Positions 1 to 10,304 of a stretch of DNA of 64,000 bases are shown piece after piece; within the stretch, counting starts at the first letter, position 1, and each line of letters opens with the position of its first letter. A program made the position numbers and the translations under genes. This DNA is from Rhizobium sp. 11515TR (GTDB lineage: Bacteria > Pseudomonadota > Alphaproteobacteria > Rhizobiales > Rhizobiaceae), in NCBI RefSeq assembly GCF_002277895.1, contig NZ_CP022998.1:2213501-2277500 (forward strand). Direction: 5' to 3'. The notes under the pieces are model-generated. The model saw nothing but the letters and a program-made list of their open reading frames with translations. It was not told where the DNA came from and ran no database searches.

Positions 1-101
1 AGCTGATCGTTCCGATCGCGATGGAAGAAAAGCTTCGCTTCGCCATCCGCGAAGGCGGCCGTACCGTCGGCGCCGGCATCGTAGCATCCATCGTCGAGTA
101 A
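1..101 (+). CDS. tuf: Elongation factor Tu, C-terminal end (partial)
   Basis: Only the last 32 codons lie in the window; the gene begins before base 1. The residues end in [10 protein letters not shown] followed by TAA, which is the C-terminal beta-barrel end of EF-Tu, the GTPase that delivers aminoacyl-tRNA to the ribosome. Its position directly before rpsJ is the usual str-S10 junction of alphaproteobacteria. Identification is secure despite the short fragment. Confidence 0.93.
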
Positions 102-153
102 TTCGAAGACGGCCACTCCATCCGAGTGGCCGATTCGATGACATTATTATGAT

Positions 154-175
154 GCAAGCGGCACTAGCCGCTTGC
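154..175 (+). terminator. Stem-loop downstream of tuf
   Basis: A perfect 9 bp stem (154-162 with 167-175) and 4-base loop lies 50 bases after the tuf stop. A second perfect 8 bp stem lies at 111-118/124-131. Neither has a long T tract, so this may be a weak terminator or an mRNA-stabilising structure between tuf and the S10 operon. Confidence 0.45.
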
Positions 176-266
176 TTATGACATAGAAATGTTGCAAATG
201 GCGCGCGAGCGCGATTTGCGCGCTGCTTCGGATGACGAAGCGGCCAATGAAATTAACAATAAGGTG

Positions 267-379
267 GGCCGAAAGGCCTAAAGAGTGGATAGGGATGCCG
301 CAGTCGGCGTCCCTCTCGATCTTTGAAACCGGTGGTCCGCCTTAGGAAACAGAACAAACCGTGCCTTTTCGAAAGGCAC
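267..379 (+). promoter_or_regulatory. Structured leader of the S10 operon
   Basis: The 308 bases between tuf and rpsJ contain no gene. Three stem-loops follow one another: GGCC-GAAA-GGCC at 267-278, a 10 bp stem at 291-300/305-314, and an 8 bp stem at 361-368/372-379. S10 leaders in other bacteria can bind ribosomal protein L4 for autogenous control. Whether this one does is inference; only the structures are seen. Confidence 0.35.
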
Positions 380-409
380 GCGAGATAACAAACACAAGGA
401 TAACGTCGA

Positions 410-718
410 ATGAACGGCCAAAATATCCGCATTCGCCTGAAGGCGTTCGATCACCGGATTCTCGATGCTTCCACGCGCGAGATCGTGTCGACGGCGAAGC
501 GCACCGGTGCAAGCGTCCGGGGCCCCGTTCCGCTTCCGACTCGTATCGAGAAGTTTACGGTAAACCGGTCCCCGCACATCGACAAGAAGAGCCGCGAGCA
601 GTTCGAGATGCGCACGCATAAGCGCCTCCTCGACATCGTTGACCCGACCCCGCAGACGGTAGACGCGCTGATGAAGCTCGATCTCGCCGCCGGTGTCGAT
701 GTTGAGATCAAGCTCTAA
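410..718 (+). CDS. rpsJ: Ribosomal protein S10 (uS10)
   Basis: A 102-residue protein, the normal length for uS10, starting [19 protein letters not shown], a signature start for the family. It is a 30S head protein and in many bacteria also the NusE transcription factor. It opens the S10 operon after a structured leader and is followed 39 bases later by rplC. An AAGGA ribosome binding site precedes the ATG. Confidence 0.97.
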   Translation: MNGQNIRIRLKAFDHRILDASTREIVSTAKRTGASVRGPVPLPTRIEKFTVNRSPHIDKKSREQFEMRTHKRLLDIVDPTPQTVDALMKLDLAAGVDVEIKL

Positions 719-757
719 GGCCTCCGGTCGTCGAGCTGAGTGAGAAGGATTGAACCG

Positions 758-1399
758 ATGCGTTCAGGTGTGATTGCACAGAAGGTGGGAATGACCCGCG
801 TCTATAACGACGCCGGCGAGCATGTCCCGGTTACCGTATTGCGTATGGAAGGCTGCCAGGTCGTAGCCCAGCGCACAGTTGAAAAGAATGGCTACACCGC
901 AGTTCAGCTGGGTGCCGGCCAAGCTAAGGTTAAGAACACGACGAAGGCTCTTCGCGGCCATTTCGCCGTCGCAAGCGTAGAGCCGAAGGCCAAGCTCGCA
1001 GAATTCCGTGTCACGGAAGACAATCTGCTTGAAGTCGGCACCGAGCTTAACGCAGGTCACTTCACGGCGGGTCAGCTCGTCGACGTGACCGGCACGACGA
1101 TCGGTAAGGGCTTTGCCGGCGCCATTAAGCGCCACGGCTTCGGCGGTCTGCGCGCCACGCACGGTGTGTCGGTTTCGCACCGTTCGCACGGTTCGACCGG
1201 CTCGCGCCAGGACCCGGGCAAGGTGTTCAAGAACAAGAAGATGGCTGGTCACATGGGCCAGACCCGCGTCACGACGCAGAACCTTGAAGTGGTATCGACC
1301 GACGAAGATCGCGGTCTGATCCTGGTCAAGGGTGCGGTTCCCGGCTCCAAGGGTGCCTGGATCATCGTGCGCGACGCCGTCAAGTCGGCAGCGAAGTAA
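758..1399 (+). CDS. rplC: Ribosomal protein L3 (uL3)
   Basis: The start was placed at 758 ([14 protein letters not shown]) because that is the conserved L3 start and GAGAAGG lies just upstream; an in-frame codon at 740 would add six non-conserved residues. The product is 213 aa, the usual alphaproteobacterial length. L3 is an early 23S rRNA-binding assembly protein near the peptidyl transferase centre. The central loop [14 protein letters not shown] is the conserved finger. Confidence 0.96.
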   Translation: MRSGVIAQKVGMTRVYNDAGEHVPVTVLRMEGCQVVAQRTVEKNGYTAVQLGAGQAKVKNTTKALRGHFAVASVEPKAKLAEFRVTEDNLLEVGTELNAGHFTAGQLVDVTGTTIGKGFAGAIKRHGFGGLRATHGVSVSHRSHGSTGSRQDPGKVFKNKKMAGHMGQTRVTTQNLEVVSTDEDRGLILVKGAVPGSKGAWIIVRDAVKSAAK

Positions 1400-1412
1400 G
1401 GGAGCCAAACCA

Positions 1413-2033
1413 ATGGAATTCAACGTCAAGACCCTTGAGGGCAAAGACGCCGGGAAGGTTTCCCTTTCTGATGCGATTTTCGGCCTCGAGCCGCGTGAAG
1501 ACATTCTCGCTCGCGTCGTTCGCTGGCAGCTCGCCAAGAAGCAGCAGGGCACGCATCAGGCCAAGGGCCGCGCGGACGTAGCGCGCACCGGCGCCAAGAT
1601 GTACAAGCAGAAGGGTACGGGCCGCGCTCGTCACCATTCGGCTCGCGCTCCGCAGTTCCGCGGCGGTGGTAAGGCTCACGGCCCGGTCGCTCGCAGCCAC
1701 GAGCATGATCTGCCGAAGAAGGTTCGCGCCCTCGGCCTGCGTCACGCTCTCTCTGCCAAGTTCAAGGCTGAAGATGTGATTGTCATCGACAATCTCGTCG
1801 CTACCGAAGCCAAGACCAAGGCACTCGCTGGCGCTTTCGAGACGCTCGGCCTGACGAACGCTCTGTTCATCGGCGGTGCTGAACTCGACAGCAACTTCAA
1901 GCTCGCAGCCCAGAACATCCCGAATATCGATGTTCTCCCGGTTCAGGGCATCAACGTTTATGACATCCTGCGCCGCGGCAAGCTCGTGCTGTCCAAGGCT
2001 GCAGTTGAAGCTCTAGAGGAGCGATTCAAGTGA
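1413..2033 (+). CDS. rplD: Ribosomal protein L4 (uL4)
   Basis: A 206-residue uL4 with the conserved basic tunnel loop ([20 protein letters not shown], near residues 63-82). The ATG at 1413 follows a GGGAG ribosome binding site. L4 lines the peptide exit tunnel and in other bacteria represses its own operon. Its TGA overlaps the GTG start of rplW, implying translational coupling. Confidence 0.96.
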   Translation: MEFNVKTLEGKDAGKVSLSDAIFGLEPREDILARVVRWQLAKKQQGTHQAKGRADVARTGAKMYKQKGTGRARHHSARAPQFRGGGKAHGPVARSHEHDLPKKVRALGLRHALSAKFKAEDVIVIDNLVATEAKTKALAGAFETLGLTNALFIGGAELDSNFKLAAQNIPNIDVLPVQGINVYDILRRGKLVLSKAAVEALEERFK

Positions 2034-2323
2034 CGGATCTTCGCCATTACGATGTGATCGTTTCTCCTGCGATCACCGAAAAGTCCACGCTGCTTTCGGA
2101 CAATAACCAGGTTGTTTTCAACGTTGCCAAGACCGCGACGAAGCCGGAAATCAAGGCTGCCGTCGAAGCGCTCTTCGGCGTCAAGGTTACGGCCGTTAAC
2201 ACTCTGCTGCGCCTCGGCAAGACCAAGCGGTTCAAGGGTCTCGTCGGCAAGCAGAAGGACGTGAAGAAGGCTGTTGTGACGCTTGCCGAAGGCCAGTCGA
2301 TCGACGTCTCCACCGGTCTCTGA
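2030..2323 (+). CDS. rplW: Ribosomal protein L23 (uL23)
   Basis: A 97-residue uL23 that begins at a GTG overlapping the rplD stop by four bases. The opening [20 protein letters not shown] is typical of the family. L23 sits at the exit tunnel and docks trigger factor and SRP. The next gene, rplB, begins 11 bases after the stop. Confidence 0.96.
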   Translation: MTDLRHYDVIVSPAITEKSTLLSDNNQVVFNVAKTATKPEIKAAVEALFGVKVTAVNTLLRLGKTKRFKGLVGKQKDVKKAVVTLAEGQSIDVSTGL

Positions 2324-2334
2324 GGAATAAGAAA

Positions 2335-3171
2335 ATGGCATTGAAAACATTCAATCCGACGACCCCGAGCCAGCGTCAGCTGGTCATTGTCGATCGCTCC
2401 TCGCTCTACAAGGGCAAGCCGGTCAAGTCGTTGACCGAAGGCCTCACCTCCAAGGGTGGCCGTAACAACACCGGCCGCATCACCGTCCGTTTCCAGGGCG
2501 GTGGTCACAAGCGCAGCTATCGTCTGGTCGACTTCAAGCGTCGCAAGTTCGACGTCGAGGGAACCGTCGAGCGTATCGAATACGATCCGAACCGTACCGC
2601 TTACATCGCTCTGGTGAAGTACACGGACGGCGAGCTGGCCTACATCATTGCTCCGCAGCGTCTTGCTTCGGGCGATAAGGTCATCGCTTCGGAAAAGGCA
2701 GTGGACGTGAAGCCTGGCAACACCATGCCGCTTCAGTTCATCCCGGTCGGCTCCATCATCCACAATGTGGAAATGAAGCCGGGCAAGGGCGGTCAGATCG
2801 CTCGCTCCGCTGGTTCCTACGCTCAGCTCGTCGGCCGCGACCAGGGCATGGCGATCCTTCGCCTGAACTCGGGCGAACAGCGCCTCGTGCACGGCACCTG
2901 CCTTGCCACGATCGGTGCGGTTTCGAACCCGGATCACGGCAACATCAACGACGGTAAGGCTGGTCGTTCGCGTTGGCGTGGCAAGAAGCCGCATAACCGC
3001 GGCGTTGTCATGAACCCGGTCGACCATCCGCACGGCGGTGGTGAAGGCCGCACCTCCGGTGGTCGCCATCCGGTGACCCCATGGGGCAAGCCGACCAAGG
3101 GCAAGCGTACGCGGTCGAACAAGTCGACCGACAAGATGATTATGCGCTCGCGCCATCAGCGCAAGAAGTAA
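2335..3171 (+). CDS. rplB: Ribosomal protein L2 (uL2)
   Basis: A 278-residue uL2 of normal length. The C-terminal [20 protein letters not shown] segment holds the histidine-rich loop close to the peptidyl transferase centre. L2 is required for subunit association and peptide-bond formation. It sits in the usual S10 operon position, 15 bases before rpsS. Confidence 0.97.
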   Translation: MALKTFNPTTPSQRQLVIVDRSSLYKGKPVKSLTEGLTSKGGRNNTGRITVRFQGGGHKRSYRLVDFKRRKFDVEGTVERIEYDPNRTAYIALVKYTDGELAYIIAPQRLASGDKVIASEKAVDVKPGNTMPLQFIPVGSIIHNVEMKPGKGGQIARSAGSYAQLVGRDQGMAILRLNSGEQRLVHGTCLATIGAVSNPDHGNINDGKAGRSRWRGKKPHNRGVVMNPVDHPHGGGEGRTSGGRHPVTPWGKPTKGKRTRSNKSTDKMIMRSRHQRKK

Positions 3172-3186
3172 GAGAGGAAGTCTCAA

Positions 3187-3465
3187 GTGGCTCGTTCAGT
3201 ATGGAAAGGTCCGTTTGTTGACGGCTATCTTCTCAAGAAGGCTGAGAAGGTGCGTGAAGGCGGACGTAACGAAGTAATCAAGATGTGGAGCCGTCGCTCC
3301 ACGATCATGCCGCAGTTCGTTGGTCTCACCTTCGGCGTCTACAACGGCAGCAAGCACATTCCGGTCAGCGTCAATGAAGACATGGTCGGACACAAGTTCG
3401 GCGAGTTCGCCCCGACCCGTACCTACTATGGTCACGGTGCGGACAAGAAGGCGAAGAGGAAGTAA
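3187..3465 (+). CDS. rpsS: Ribosomal protein S19 (uS19)
   Basis: A 92-residue uS19 with a GTG start ([16 protein letters not shown]). It carries the conserved [18 protein letters not shown] segment near the C terminus. S19 forms a complex with S13 in the 30S head. A GAGAGGAAG ribosome binding site precedes the start, and rplV follows two bases after the stop. Confidence 0.96.
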   Translation: MARSVWKGPFVDGYLLKKAEKVREGGRNEVIKMWSRRSTIMPQFVGLTFGVYNGSKHIPVSVNEDMVGHKFGEFAPTRTYYGHGADKKAKRK

Positions 3466-3467
3466 CA

Positions 3468-3857
3468 ATGGGCAAGGCAAAAACCGAACGCCGGCTGAAG
3501 GACAACGAGGCGCAGGCAGTTGCGCGCACGCTCCGCGTCAGCCCGCAGAAGCTCAACCTAGTCGCGGCTTCGATCCGTGGCAAGAAGGTTGACCGCGCGC
3601 TCGCAGAGCTGGAATTCTCGCGCAAGCGTATCGCTGGCGCCGTGAAGAAGACGCTCGAATCTGCGATCGCCAATGCAGAAAACAACCACGATCTCGACGT
3701 TGACTCGCTGGTCGTTGCGGAAGCTTACGTCGGCAAGTCGATCGTCATGAAGCGTTTCCACGCTCGTGGCCGTGGCCGCGCATCTCGCATCGAGCGTCCG
3801 TTTGCGCACCTGACGATCGTCGTTCGTGAAGTGGAAGCTCAAGGGGAGGCCGCATAA
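3468..3857 (+). CDS. rplV: Ribosomal protein L22 (uL22)
   Basis: A 129-residue uL22 with the conserved [19 protein letters not shown] core and the beta-hairpin residues [18 protein letters not shown] that reach into the exit tunnel. It overlaps the rpsC start by one base. Macrolide-resistance changes arise in this hairpin in other bacteria; none is apparent here. Confidence 0.96.
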   Translation: MGKAKTERRLKDNEAQAVARTLRVSPQKLNLVAASIRGKKVDRALAELEFSRKRIAGAVKKTLESAIANAENNHDLDVDSLVVAEAYVGKSIVMKRFHARGRGRASRIERPFAHLTIVVREVEAQGEAA

Positions 3858-4582
3858 TGGGTCAGAAAATCAATCCGATCGGCTTTCGTCTTGGCATCAA
3901 CCGTACCTGGGATAGCCGCTGGTTCGCGGACAATGCCGAGTACGGCCAGCTCCTCCACGAAGACCTGAAGATGCGCAAGTTCGTCATGAACGAACTGAAG
4001 CAGGCTGGTATCTCCAAGGTGGTCATCGAGCGTCCGCACAAGAAGTGCCGCGTCACGATCCACTCGGCTCGTCCGGGCCTGATCATCGGCAAGAAGGGCG
4101 CTGACATCGACAAGCTCCGCAAGAAGCTGTCGGACATGACGAATTCCGAAACGCACCTCAACATCGTTGAAGTTCGCAAGCCGGAAATCGACGCGACGCT
4201 GGTTGCCCAGTCGATCGCTCAGCAGCTGGAACGCCGTGTTGCTTTCCGTCGCGCGATGAAGCGCGCCGTTCAGTCCGCGATGCGTCTTGGCGCCGAAGGC
4301 ATCAAGATCACCTGCGCCGGCCGTCTCGGCGGTGCAGAAATCGCTCGTACGGAATGGTACCGCGAAGGTCGCGTGCCGCTGCATACGCTGCGCGCCGACA
4401 TCGACTACGGTACGGCTGAAGCAGAAACCGCTTTCGGTATCTGCGGCATCAAGGTCTGGATCTTCAAGGGCGAAATCCTTGAGCACGATCCGATGGCCTC
4501 CGAACGCCGCGCGCTCGAAGGCGACGCCCAGGGTCCGGCTAGCCGCGATCGCGATAGAGACCGTCGCCGCGACAACGCTTGA
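3857..4582 (+). CDS. rpsC: Ribosomal protein S3 (uS3)
   Basis: A 241-residue uS3 starting [16 protein letters not shown] with an N-terminal KH-type domain ([10 protein letters not shown]). S3 lines the mRNA entry channel and contributes to helicase activity with S4 and S5. The last 25 residues are a charged Arg/Asp tail, common in this class. rplP follows 36 bases later. Confidence 0.96.
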   Translation: MGQKINPIGFRLGINRTWDSRWFADNAEYGQLLHEDLKMRKFVMNELKQAGISKVVIERPHKKCRVTIHSARPGLIIGKKGADIDKLRKKLSDMTNSETHLNIVEVRKPEIDATLVAQSIAQQLERRVAFRRAMKRAVQSAMRLGAEGIKITCAGRLGGAEIARTEWYREGRVPLHTLRADIDYGTAEAETAFGICGIKVWIFKGEILEHDPMASERRALEGDAQGPASRDRDRDRRRDNA

Positions 4583-4618
4583 TAGCGTACGTGGCAGATA
4601 AGTTCGGAGAATAAGAAA

Positions 4619-5032
4619 ATGTTGCAGCCAAAGCGTACGAAGTACCGCAAGCAATTCAAGGGCCGCATCAAGGGCGTTGCCAAGGGTGGTTCTGATCTGG
4701 CGTTCGGCGAATTCGGCCTGAAGTCGCAGGAGCCTAACCGCGTCAACGCTCGCGAGATCGAAGCGGCCCGCCGCGCGATCACGCGCTATATGAAGCGCGC
4801 CGGCCGTGTATGGATCCGCGTGTTCCCGGATGTTCCGGTAACCGCAAAGCCGACCGAAGTCCGTATGGGTAAAGGTAAGGGCTCTGTCGAATACTGGGCA
4901 TGCAAGGTCAAGCCCGGCCGTATGATGTTCGAGATCGACGGTGTGAGCGAAGAAATCGCTCGTGAGGCTCTGCGCCTCGGCGCTGCCAAGCTCTCGGTCA
5001 AGACGCGCTTCGTTCAGCGCATTGCAGAGTAA
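4619..5032 (+). CDS. rplP: Ribosomal protein L16 (uL16)
   Basis: A 137-residue uL16 beginning [17 protein letters not shown]16 is a late 50S assembly protein near the A site that positions tRNA. The conserved [18 protein letters not shown] stretch is present. A GGAGAATAAG region supplies the ribosome binding site, and rpmC starts 11 bases after the stop. Confidence 0.96.
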   Translation: MLQPKRTKYRKQFKGRIKGVAKGGSDLAFGEFGLKSQEPNRVNAREIEAARRAITRYMKRAGRVWIRVFPDVPVTAKPTEVRMGKGKGSVEYWACKVKPGRMMFEIDGVSEEIAREALRLGAAKLSVKTRFVQRIAE

Positions 5033-5043
5033 GGAAGAAGCTC

Positions 5044-5244
5044 ATGAAAGCCGCAGATGTTCGCGCCCTGAGCGCCGACCAACTCAAGGACGAGCTTGCC
5101 AAGCTGAAGAAGGAGCAGTTCAACCTGCGCTTTCAGAAGGCGACCGGCCAGCTCGAGAAGTCCTCGCGCATCAATGAAGTCCGCAAGGACATCGCTCGCG
5201 TAAAAACCATTGCCCGCCAGAAGGCGGCAGAAGCAAAGGCCTAA
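5044..5244 (+). CDS. rpmC: Ribosomal protein L29 (uL29)
   Basis: A 66-residue all-helical uL29 ([20 protein letters not shown]) with the conserved [17 protein letters not shown] centre. It binds next to L23 at the exit tunnel. A GGAAGAAGCTC region precedes the ATG. The gene has the usual position between rplP and rpsQ. Confidence 0.95.
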   Translation: MKAADVRALSADQLKDELAKLKKEQFNLRFQKATGQLEKSSRINEVRKDIARVKTIARQKAAEAKA

Positions 5245-5256
5245 AGGAAAAATAAC

Positions 5257-5496
5257 ATGCCGAAGCGCATTCTGCAGGGCGTCGTGGTCAGCGACAAGAA
5301 CGAGAAGACGGTAGTTGTCCGCGTTGAGCGTCGTTTCGCTCACCCGCTGCTCCAGAAGACCGTTCGTCGTTCCAAGAAGTACAAGGCTCACGACGAAAAC
5401 AATCAGTACAAGACCGGCGACGTCGTTTCCATCGAGGAATGCGCACCGATCTCCAAGGACAAGACCTGGACGGTCATTTCCGCCCAGTCCAAGTAA
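5257..5496 (+). CDS. rpsQ: Ribosomal protein S17 (uS17)
   Basis: A 79-residue uS17 with an OB-fold, starting [20 protein letters not shown]. It binds helix 11 of 16S rRNA early in assembly. It is the last gene before a 227-base gap holding a hairpin with a T tract, so it probably closes the S10 transcription unit. Confidence 0.95.
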   Translation: MPKRILQGVVVSDKNEKTVVVRVERRFAHPLLQKTVRRSKKYKAHDENNQYKTGDVVSIEECAPISKDKTWTVISAQSK

Positions 5497-5559
5497 CAGA
5501 ATTTCGCTCAGGCCCTTGCGCTTGGGCGAAATATCTGTATGAAGCACGAGCTTGGAAGC

Positions 5560-5586
5560 AGGACGCTCGCGAACGGGCGTTCTTTT
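5560..5586 (+). terminator. Putative intrinsic terminator between rpsQ and rplN
   Basis: A 7 bp stem with one wobble pair (5560-5566 with 5577-5583) is followed by TTTT at 5583-5586. A second imperfect hairpin lies at about 5502-5532. The remaining bases up to rplN hold no open frame of note and may contain a promoter for the spc genes. Confidence 0.5.
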
Positions 5587-5723
5587 GCTTTATTGATGGC
5601 CGGCTGAGGCAACCCATTGTGGTTCCGAAGCCTAGGCATAATCAGACAAGACACTAGTCCATAAGCCGGGGTAGGGGGTCGATTGGCCCAACCATTCCGG
5701 TAACAACAAGAAGGCGACCTGAC

Positions 5724-6092
5724 ATGATTCAGATGCAAACAAACCTCGACGTGGCGGATAATTCCGGCGCACGTCGTGTCATGTGCATCAAGGTGCTGGG
5801 CGGCTCGAAGCGCAAGTATGCCTCGATCGGCGACGTTATCGTCGTTTCGATCAAGGAAGCTATTCCGCGCGGCCGTGTGAAGAAGGGTGACGTGATGAAG
5901 GCGGTTGTTGTTCGTACCGCCAAGGACATCCGTCGTCCGGATGGCAGCGTCATCCGCTTCGATACCAACGCAGCAGTCCTCATCGACAACAAGAAAGAGC
6001 CGATCGGCACCCGTATCTTCGGACCGGTTCCGCGCGAACTTCGCGCCAAGAACCACATGAAGATCATCTCGCTGGCTCCAGAAGTACTGTAA
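5724..6092 (+). CDS. rplN: Ribosomal protein L14 (uL14)
   Basis: A 122-residue uL14 of standard length ([20 protein letters not shown]). It lies at the subunit interface and is the binding site for the silencing factor RsfS in other bacteria. It begins the spc gene group after a 227-base gap; an AAGAAGG motif serves as ribosome binding site. Confidence 0.96.
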   Translation: MIQMQTNLDVADNSGARRVMCIKVLGGSKRKYASIGDVIVVSIKEAIPRGRVKKGDVMKAVVVRTAKDIRRPDGSVIRFDTNAAVLIDNKKEPIGTRIFGPVPRELRAKNHMKIISLAPEVL

Positions 6093-6103
6093 GGAGCGGA
6101 GCG

Positions 6104-6412
6104 ATGCAGAAGATCCGTAAAGGCGACAAGGTTGTCGTATTGACCGGTAAGGACAAGGGCCGTACCGGCGAAGTCATTCAAGTGCTGCCGAAGGAAGACC
6201 GTGCGGTCGTTCGTGGCGTCAACGTCATCAAGCGCCATCAGCGCCAGACGCAGAACCAGGAAGCCGGCATCATCAGCAAGGAAGCCCCGCTTCACCTGTC
6301 CAACATTGCGATCGTCGACAAGGACGGCAAGCCGACCCGCGTCGGTTTCAAGGTTGTGGATGGCAAGAAGGTCCGTGTGGCCAAGACCTCGGGAGAAGTG
6401 ATCGATGGCTGA
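6104..6412 (+). CDS. rplX: Ribosomal protein L24 (uL24)
   Basis: A 102-residue uL24 with the KOW motif near the N terminus ([19 protein letters not shown]). It initiates 50S assembly and sits at the tunnel exit. Its last eight bases overlap the start of rplE, so the two are probably translationally coupled. Confidence 0.96.
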   Translation: MQKIRKGDKVVVLTGKDKGRTGEVIQVLPKEDRAVVRGVNVIKRHQRQTQNQEAGIISKEAPLHLSNIAIVDKDGKPTRVGFKVVDGKKVRVAKTSGEVIDG

Positions 6413-6962
6413 GGCAAAGTACGAGCCGCGGCTCAAGAAGGAATATGTTGCTCGCATCCGTGCAGCCATGCAGGAGCAGTTCTCCTACGCTAACGAGATG
6501 CAGATCCCGAAGCTGGACAAGATCGTGATCAACATGGGTGTTGGCGAAGCGACGGCTGATTCGAAGAAGCCGACCGTTGCCGCTGCCGACCTGGCGGCCA
6601 TCGCTGGCCAGAAGCCGGTCATCACCCGCGCACGTAACTCCATCGCTGGCTTCAAGGTCCGCGAAAACATGCCGATCGGCGCGAAGGTTACCCTGCGCGG
6701 CGCCCGCATGTACGAGTTCCTGGATCGTCTGGTCAACATCGCGCTTCCGCGCGTTCGCGACTTCCGCGGCCTGAACCCGAAGAGCTTTGACGGTCGTGGC
6801 AATTTTGCCATGGGCATCAAGGAGCACATTGTGTTCCCTGAGATCAACTACGACAAGGTTGATCAGATGTGGGGCATGGACATCATCGTTTGCACGACGG
6901 CGACGACCGACGACGAAGCACGGGCTCTTCTGAAAGAGTTCAACTTCCCGTTCCGTCAATAA
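6405..6962 (+). CDS. rplE: Ribosomal protein L5 (uL5)
   Basis: A 185-residue uL5 that binds 5S rRNA and contacts the P-site tRNA. Conserved blocks [18 protein letters not shown] and [15 protein letters not shown] are present. The start at 6405 overlaps rplX by eight bases and gives the normal family length. Confidence 0.96.
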   Translation: MAEAKYEPRLKKEYVARIRAAMQEQFSYANEMQIPKLDKIVINMGVGEATADSKKPTVAAADLAAIAGQKPVITRARNSIAGFKVRENMPIGAKVTLRGARMYEFLDRLVNIALPRVRDFRGLNPKSFDGRGNFAMGIKEHIVFPEINYDKVDQMWGMDIIVCTTATTDDEARALLKEFNFPFRQ

Positions 6963-6995
6963 CCGTAACGACGAGCGTAGAAAAGGAACCCTGAT

Positions 6996-7301
6996 ATGGC
7001 GAAGACAAGCGCAGTTGAAAAGAACAAGCGCCGCCGCAATACGGTTGCCAACCAGGCCGCGAAGCGGGCTGCTCTCAAGGCAATCATCATGAACCAGTCT
7101 CTCTCGATCGAAGACCGGTTCAAGGCCACTCTGAAGCTGGCATCGCTCCCGCGCGATGGATCGAAGACCCGTATTCGCAACCGTTGCGAAGTGTCTGGCC
7201 GTCCGCGCGCCTACTACCGCAAACTGCGCATGTCGCGTATCGCGCTGCGTGAACTCGGCAATCTCGGCAAGGTGCCGGGCATCGTCAAGTCCAGCTGGTA
7301 A
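6996..7301 (+). CDS. rpsN: Ribosomal protein S14 (uS14), zinc-free long form
   Basis: A 101-residue uS14. The [13 protein letters not shown] segment has a single cysteine instead of the four-cysteine knuckle, so it is the long zinc-independent form usual in proteobacteria. It binds the 30S head near S3 and S10. AAAAGGA gives the ribosome binding site. Confidence 0.95.
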   Translation: MAKTSAVEKNKRRRNTVANQAAKRAALKAIIMNQSLSIEDRFKATLKLASLPRDGSKTRIRNRCEVSGRPRAYYRKLRMSRIALRELGNLGKVPGIVKSSW

Positions 7302-7313
7302 GGAGCAGATTAG

Positions 7314-7712
7314 ATGTCTATGACTGATCCTTTGGGCGATATGCTCACCCGCATCCGCAATGGCGCTTCGCGCCGCAAGTCGTCGGTTTCGACGCCTGCG
7401 TCCAAGCTCCGTGCACGCGTTCTCGATGTGCTCCAGGCTGAAGGCTACATCCGTGGCTATTCCGTCGTCGATTTTGGCAACGGCAAGTCTGAGCTCAACA
7501 TCGAACTCAAGTACTACGAAGGCGCTTCGGTGATCCGCGAGATCGGCCGTGTGTCCAAGCCGGGCCGCCGGGTTTATGTCTCGGTCAAGTCCATTCCGCA
7601 GGTCGCGAACGGTCTCGGCATCACCATCCTTTCGACCCCGAAGGGTGTGATGGCCGATCACCAGGCTCGCGAACAGAATGTTGGTGGCGAGGTTCTCTGC
7701 TCGGTCTTCTAG
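7314..7712 (+). CDS. rpsH: Ribosomal protein S8 (uS8)
   Basis: A 132-residue uS8 ([20 protein letters not shown]) with the conserved C-terminal [21 protein letters not shown]8 binds the central domain of 16S rRNA and in enterobacteria represses the spc operon at the rplE leader; that regulation is not tested here. An AAGGAG motif precedes the ATG. Confidence 0.96.
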   Translation: MSMTDPLGDMLTRIRNGASRRKSSVSTPASKLRARVLDVLQAEGYIRGYSVVDFGNGKSELNIELKYYEGASVIREIGRVSKPGRRVYVSVKSIPQVANGLGITILSTPKGVMADHQAREQNVGGEVLCSVF

Positions 7713-7755
7713 GATCGGACAGAGATATCTCCTTCGAAACAGACAGGTTTGAAAA

Positions 7756-8289
7756 ATGTCTCGTATCGGTAAGAAGCCCGTTCAGGTACCTGCAGGGATC
7801 ACGGCCACGGTTGATGGCCAAAAAGTGACTGCCAAGGGCCCCAAGGGCGAGCTGTTTTTCGTCGCTAACGACGAAATCGGTCTCAAGCTGGAAAACAATG
7901 CAATCGTCGTGACGCCGCTCAACGACTCCAAGGATGCTCGCGCAAAGTGGGGCATGTCCCGCACGATGATCGAGAACATCTTCAAGGGTGTTAAGGACGG
8001 CTACGAGCGCAAGCTCGAAATCAACGGCGTCGGCTACCGTGCCTCCATGCAGGGCAAGAACCTGCAGCTCGCGCTCGGCTTCAGCCACGACGTGGTTTAT
8101 GAGCCGCCGCAGGGTATCTCGATCGCTGTGCCGAAGCCGACGGAAATCGTCGTCACCGGCATCAACAAGCAGCAGGTCGGCCAGGTTGCCGCTGAAATCC
8201 GCGAATATCGCGGCCCCGAGCCCTACAAGGGCAAGGGTGTGAAGTATGCCGAAGAGCGGATTGTCCGCAAAGAAGGCAAGAAGAAGTAA
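7756..8289 (+). CDS. rplF: Ribosomal protein L6 (uL6)
   Basis: A 177-residue uL6 with two similar alpha/beta domains and the conserved C-terminal [19 protein letters not shown]. It binds helix 97 of 23S rRNA near the sarcin-ricin loop. rplR follows 12 bases after its TAA. Confidence 0.96.
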   Translation: MSRIGKKPVQVPAGITATVDGQKVTAKGPKGELFFVANDEIGLKLENNAIVVTPLNDSKDARAKWGMSRTMIENIFKGVKDGYERKLEINGVGYRASMQGKNLQLALGFSHDVVYEPPQGISIAVPKPTEIVVTGINKQQVGQVAAEIREYRGPEPYKGKGVKYAEERIVRKEGKKK

Positions 8290-8301
8290 GGAACACGCGA
8301 A

Positions 8302-8664
8302 ATGGCTAGCAGGAAAGAAGCACTTGCGCGTCGCGCCAACCGCGTGCGCCGCCAAATCAAGTCGGTGGCCAATGGCCGTCCGCGCCTGTCGGTTCATCGC
8401 TCGTCGAAGAACATCTACGCCCAGATCATCGATGACGTGGCTGGTAAGACCCTCGCGGCTGCCTCCACCCTCGACAAGGATCTGCGCGGTTCTCTGAAGA
8501 CCGGTGCCGATATCGCAGCCGCAGCCCTCGTTGGCAAGCTCGTTGCAGAGCGCGCCTCCAAGGCCGGCGTGAAGGAAGTCGTGTTCGATCGCGGCGCTTT
8601 CATCTACCACGGCCGCATCAAGGCCCTGGCTGAAGCAGCCCGCGAAGGCGGCCTGACCTTCTAA
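8302..8664 (+). CDS. rplR: Ribosomal protein L18 (uL18)
   Basis: A 120-residue uL18, a 5S rRNA-binding protein of the central protuberance. It ends with the conserved [20 protein letters not shown] followed by GGLTF. The 130 bases to rpsE contain no gene. Confidence 0.96.
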   Translation: MASRKEALARRANRVRRQIKSVANGRPRLSVHRSSKNIYAQIIDDVAGKTLAAASTLDKDLRGSLKTGADIAAAALVGKLVAERASKAGVKEVVFDRGAFIYHGRIKALAEAAREGGLTF

Positions 8665-8794
8665 TCAGATTTCCGGCCGGTGATCCCTAGGATGCCGGCC
8701 GGATATTCACCGGACCGCAAATCTCCGTTAGGAGGTTGATGCGGTCTTCGTTTTGTTTGCCCGTTGCACCCGGAAAAGAAAAAGGAAGAGGACA

Positions 8795-9364
8795 ATGGCA
8801 CAGGAAAAGAGGGCTCCGCGGGAAGACCGTCAGAGCCGTGAAGAGCGCGATAGCGAATTCGTCGACAAGCTGGTCGCGATCAATCGCGTCGCCAAGGTTG
8901 TTAAGGGTGGCCGTCGCTTCGGCTTCGCCGCTCTCGTCGTCGTCGGCGACCAGAAGGGCCGCGTAGGCTTCGGCCATGGTAAGGCACGCGAAGTGCCGGA
9001 AGCCATCCGCAAGGCAACCGAAAGCGCCAAGCGCGACATGATCTTCGTACCGCTGCGCGACGGCCGTACGCTGCATCACGACGTCCATGGCCGTCATGGC
9101 GCCGGCAAGGTTCTGCTGCGCTCGGCCAAGGTCGGTACCGGTATCATCGCCGGCGGTCCGATGCGCGCCGTTTTCGAAACGCTCGGCGTTCATGACGTCG
9201 TTGCCAAGTCGACCGGTTCGTCGAACCCGTACAACATGGTTCGCGCCACGTTCGACGCCCTGAAGCACCAGGTTCACCCGAAGGACATCGCAGCTCAGCG
9301 CGGCATCAAGTATGCCACCCTGCAGGCTCGCCGCGCCGCTTCGGGCAACGCCTCCGAAGAATAA
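8795..9364 (+). CDS. rpsE: Ribosomal protein S5 (uS5)
   Basis: A 189-residue uS5. The ATG at 8795 was preferred over an in-frame codon at 8753 because AGGAAGAGG lies directly upstream and the family starts with MAQEK-like residues. S5 lines the mRNA entry channel and governs decoding accuracy. The conserved [14 protein letters not shown] and [17 protein letters not shown] blocks are present. Confidence 0.96.
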   Translation: MAQEKRAPREDRQSREERDSEFVDKLVAINRVAKVVKGGRRFGFAALVVVGDQKGRVGFGHGKAREVPEAIRKATESAKRDMIFVPLRDGRTLHHDVHGRHGAGKVLLRSAKVGTGIIAGGPMRAVFETLGVHDVVAKSTGSSNPYNMVRATFDALKHQVHPKDIAAQRGIKYATLQARRAASGNASEE

Positions 9365-9377
9365 GGGAGTTTGACCT

Positions 9378-9590
9378 ATGGCCAAGACGACCAAGAAGGC
9401 TGAAGCTAAGGCGACCGTTACGGTCGAGCAGATTGGCAGCCCGATCCGCCGTCCGGATGTTCAGCAGAAGACGCTGATCGGTCTCGGACTGAACAAGATG
9501 CACCGTCGCCGCACGCTGGAAGATACTCCGGCTGTTCGTGGCATGATCCGTGCTGTCCAGCATCTCGTTCGCGTTGTCGACGAGAAGTGA
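9378..9590 (+). CDS. rpmD: Ribosomal protein L30 (uL30)
   Basis: A 70-residue uL30 with the conserved [20 protein letters not shown] segment. It is a small 50S protein near 5S rRNA. It lies between rpsE and rplO with an AAGGGAG ribosome binding site, as in other alphaproteobacteria. Confidence 0.95.
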   Translation: MAKTTKKAEAKATVTVEQIGSPIRRPDVQQKTLIGLGLNKMHRRRTLEDTPAVRGMIRAVQHLVRVVDEK

Positions 9591-9607
9591 GCCGGAGGTA
9601 ATTCGCT

Positions 9608-10078
9608 ATGAAACTGAATGAAATCAAGGATAACGAAGGCTCGACCCACAGCCGCAAGCGCCTCGGCCGCGGCATCGGCTCCGGCTCCGGCAAGACCGGT
9701 GGCCGTGGTGTGAAGGGTCAGAAGTCCCGTTCGGGCGTTGCGATCAACGGCTTCGAAGGCGGTCAGATGCCCATCTACCGTCGTCTGCCGAAGCGCGGCT
9801 TCAACAACATCTTCGCATCCGACTACGTTGTCGTATCGCTGGCACGCATTCAGGCGGCCGTCGATGCCGGCAAGCTCGATGCCAAGAACACCGTTGATGC
9901 AGCAGCCCTCAAGGCAGCTGGCGTTATTCGCCGTGTCAAGGACGGCGTTCGTGTTCTCTCGGACGGCGAACTGAAGGCGAAGCTTGCTCTTGAAGTTGCA
10001 GGCGCTTCCAAGTCTGCAGTCGAGAAGATCGAAAAGGCTGGCGGTTCCGTCAAGCTGCTCGCTGCTGCCGCAGAATAA
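9608..10078 (+). CDS. rplO: Ribosomal protein L15 (uL15)
   Basis: A 156-residue uL15 with the glycine- and arginine-rich N-terminal extension ([20 protein letters not shown]) that threads into 23S rRNA. It is a late 50S assembly protein. It is the last gene before a strong hairpin, so it probably ends the spc transcription unit. Confidence 0.96.
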   Translation: MKLNEIKDNEGSTHSRKRLGRGIGSGSGKTGGRGVKGQKSRSGVAINGFEGGQMPIYRRLPKRGFNNIFASDYVVVSLARIQAAVDAGKLDAKNTVDAAALKAAGVIRRVKDGVRVLSDGELKAKLALEVAGASKSAVEKIEKAGGSVKLLAAAAE

Positions 10079-10088
10079 TATTATCAAT

Positions 10089-10123
10089 AATCGCCCGAAG
10101 TGACTTCACTTCGGGCGATTTTG
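10089..10123 (+). terminator. Strong intrinsic terminator after rplO
   Basis: A perfect 14 bp stem (10089-10102 with 10107-10120) with a 4-base loop runs into a T tract. It lies 11 bases after the rplO stop and separates the spc genes from secY, which therefore needs its own promoter in the following 180 bases. Confidence 0.85.
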
Positions 10124-10304
10124 CTCCCATATGTGAGCCTCACGAATCTGATCGATGCGGCACGTGTCTTTCCGATCGATAACGGGAACCAAGGGTGAGG
10201 CGCCCGATTGCAGCGCAATCCGTCCGAAGCCCGGCTTTTGAACAATTTACAGACTGATTCCGGACTCGGCCGACTATGCCGGAATTGGTGATGCGGAGAT
10301 TTGC

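Noticed and set aside
2047..3186. A 379-codon minus-strand frame across rplW-rplB
   Set aside because: It is antisense to highly conserved ribosomal genes and has mirror-type composition.
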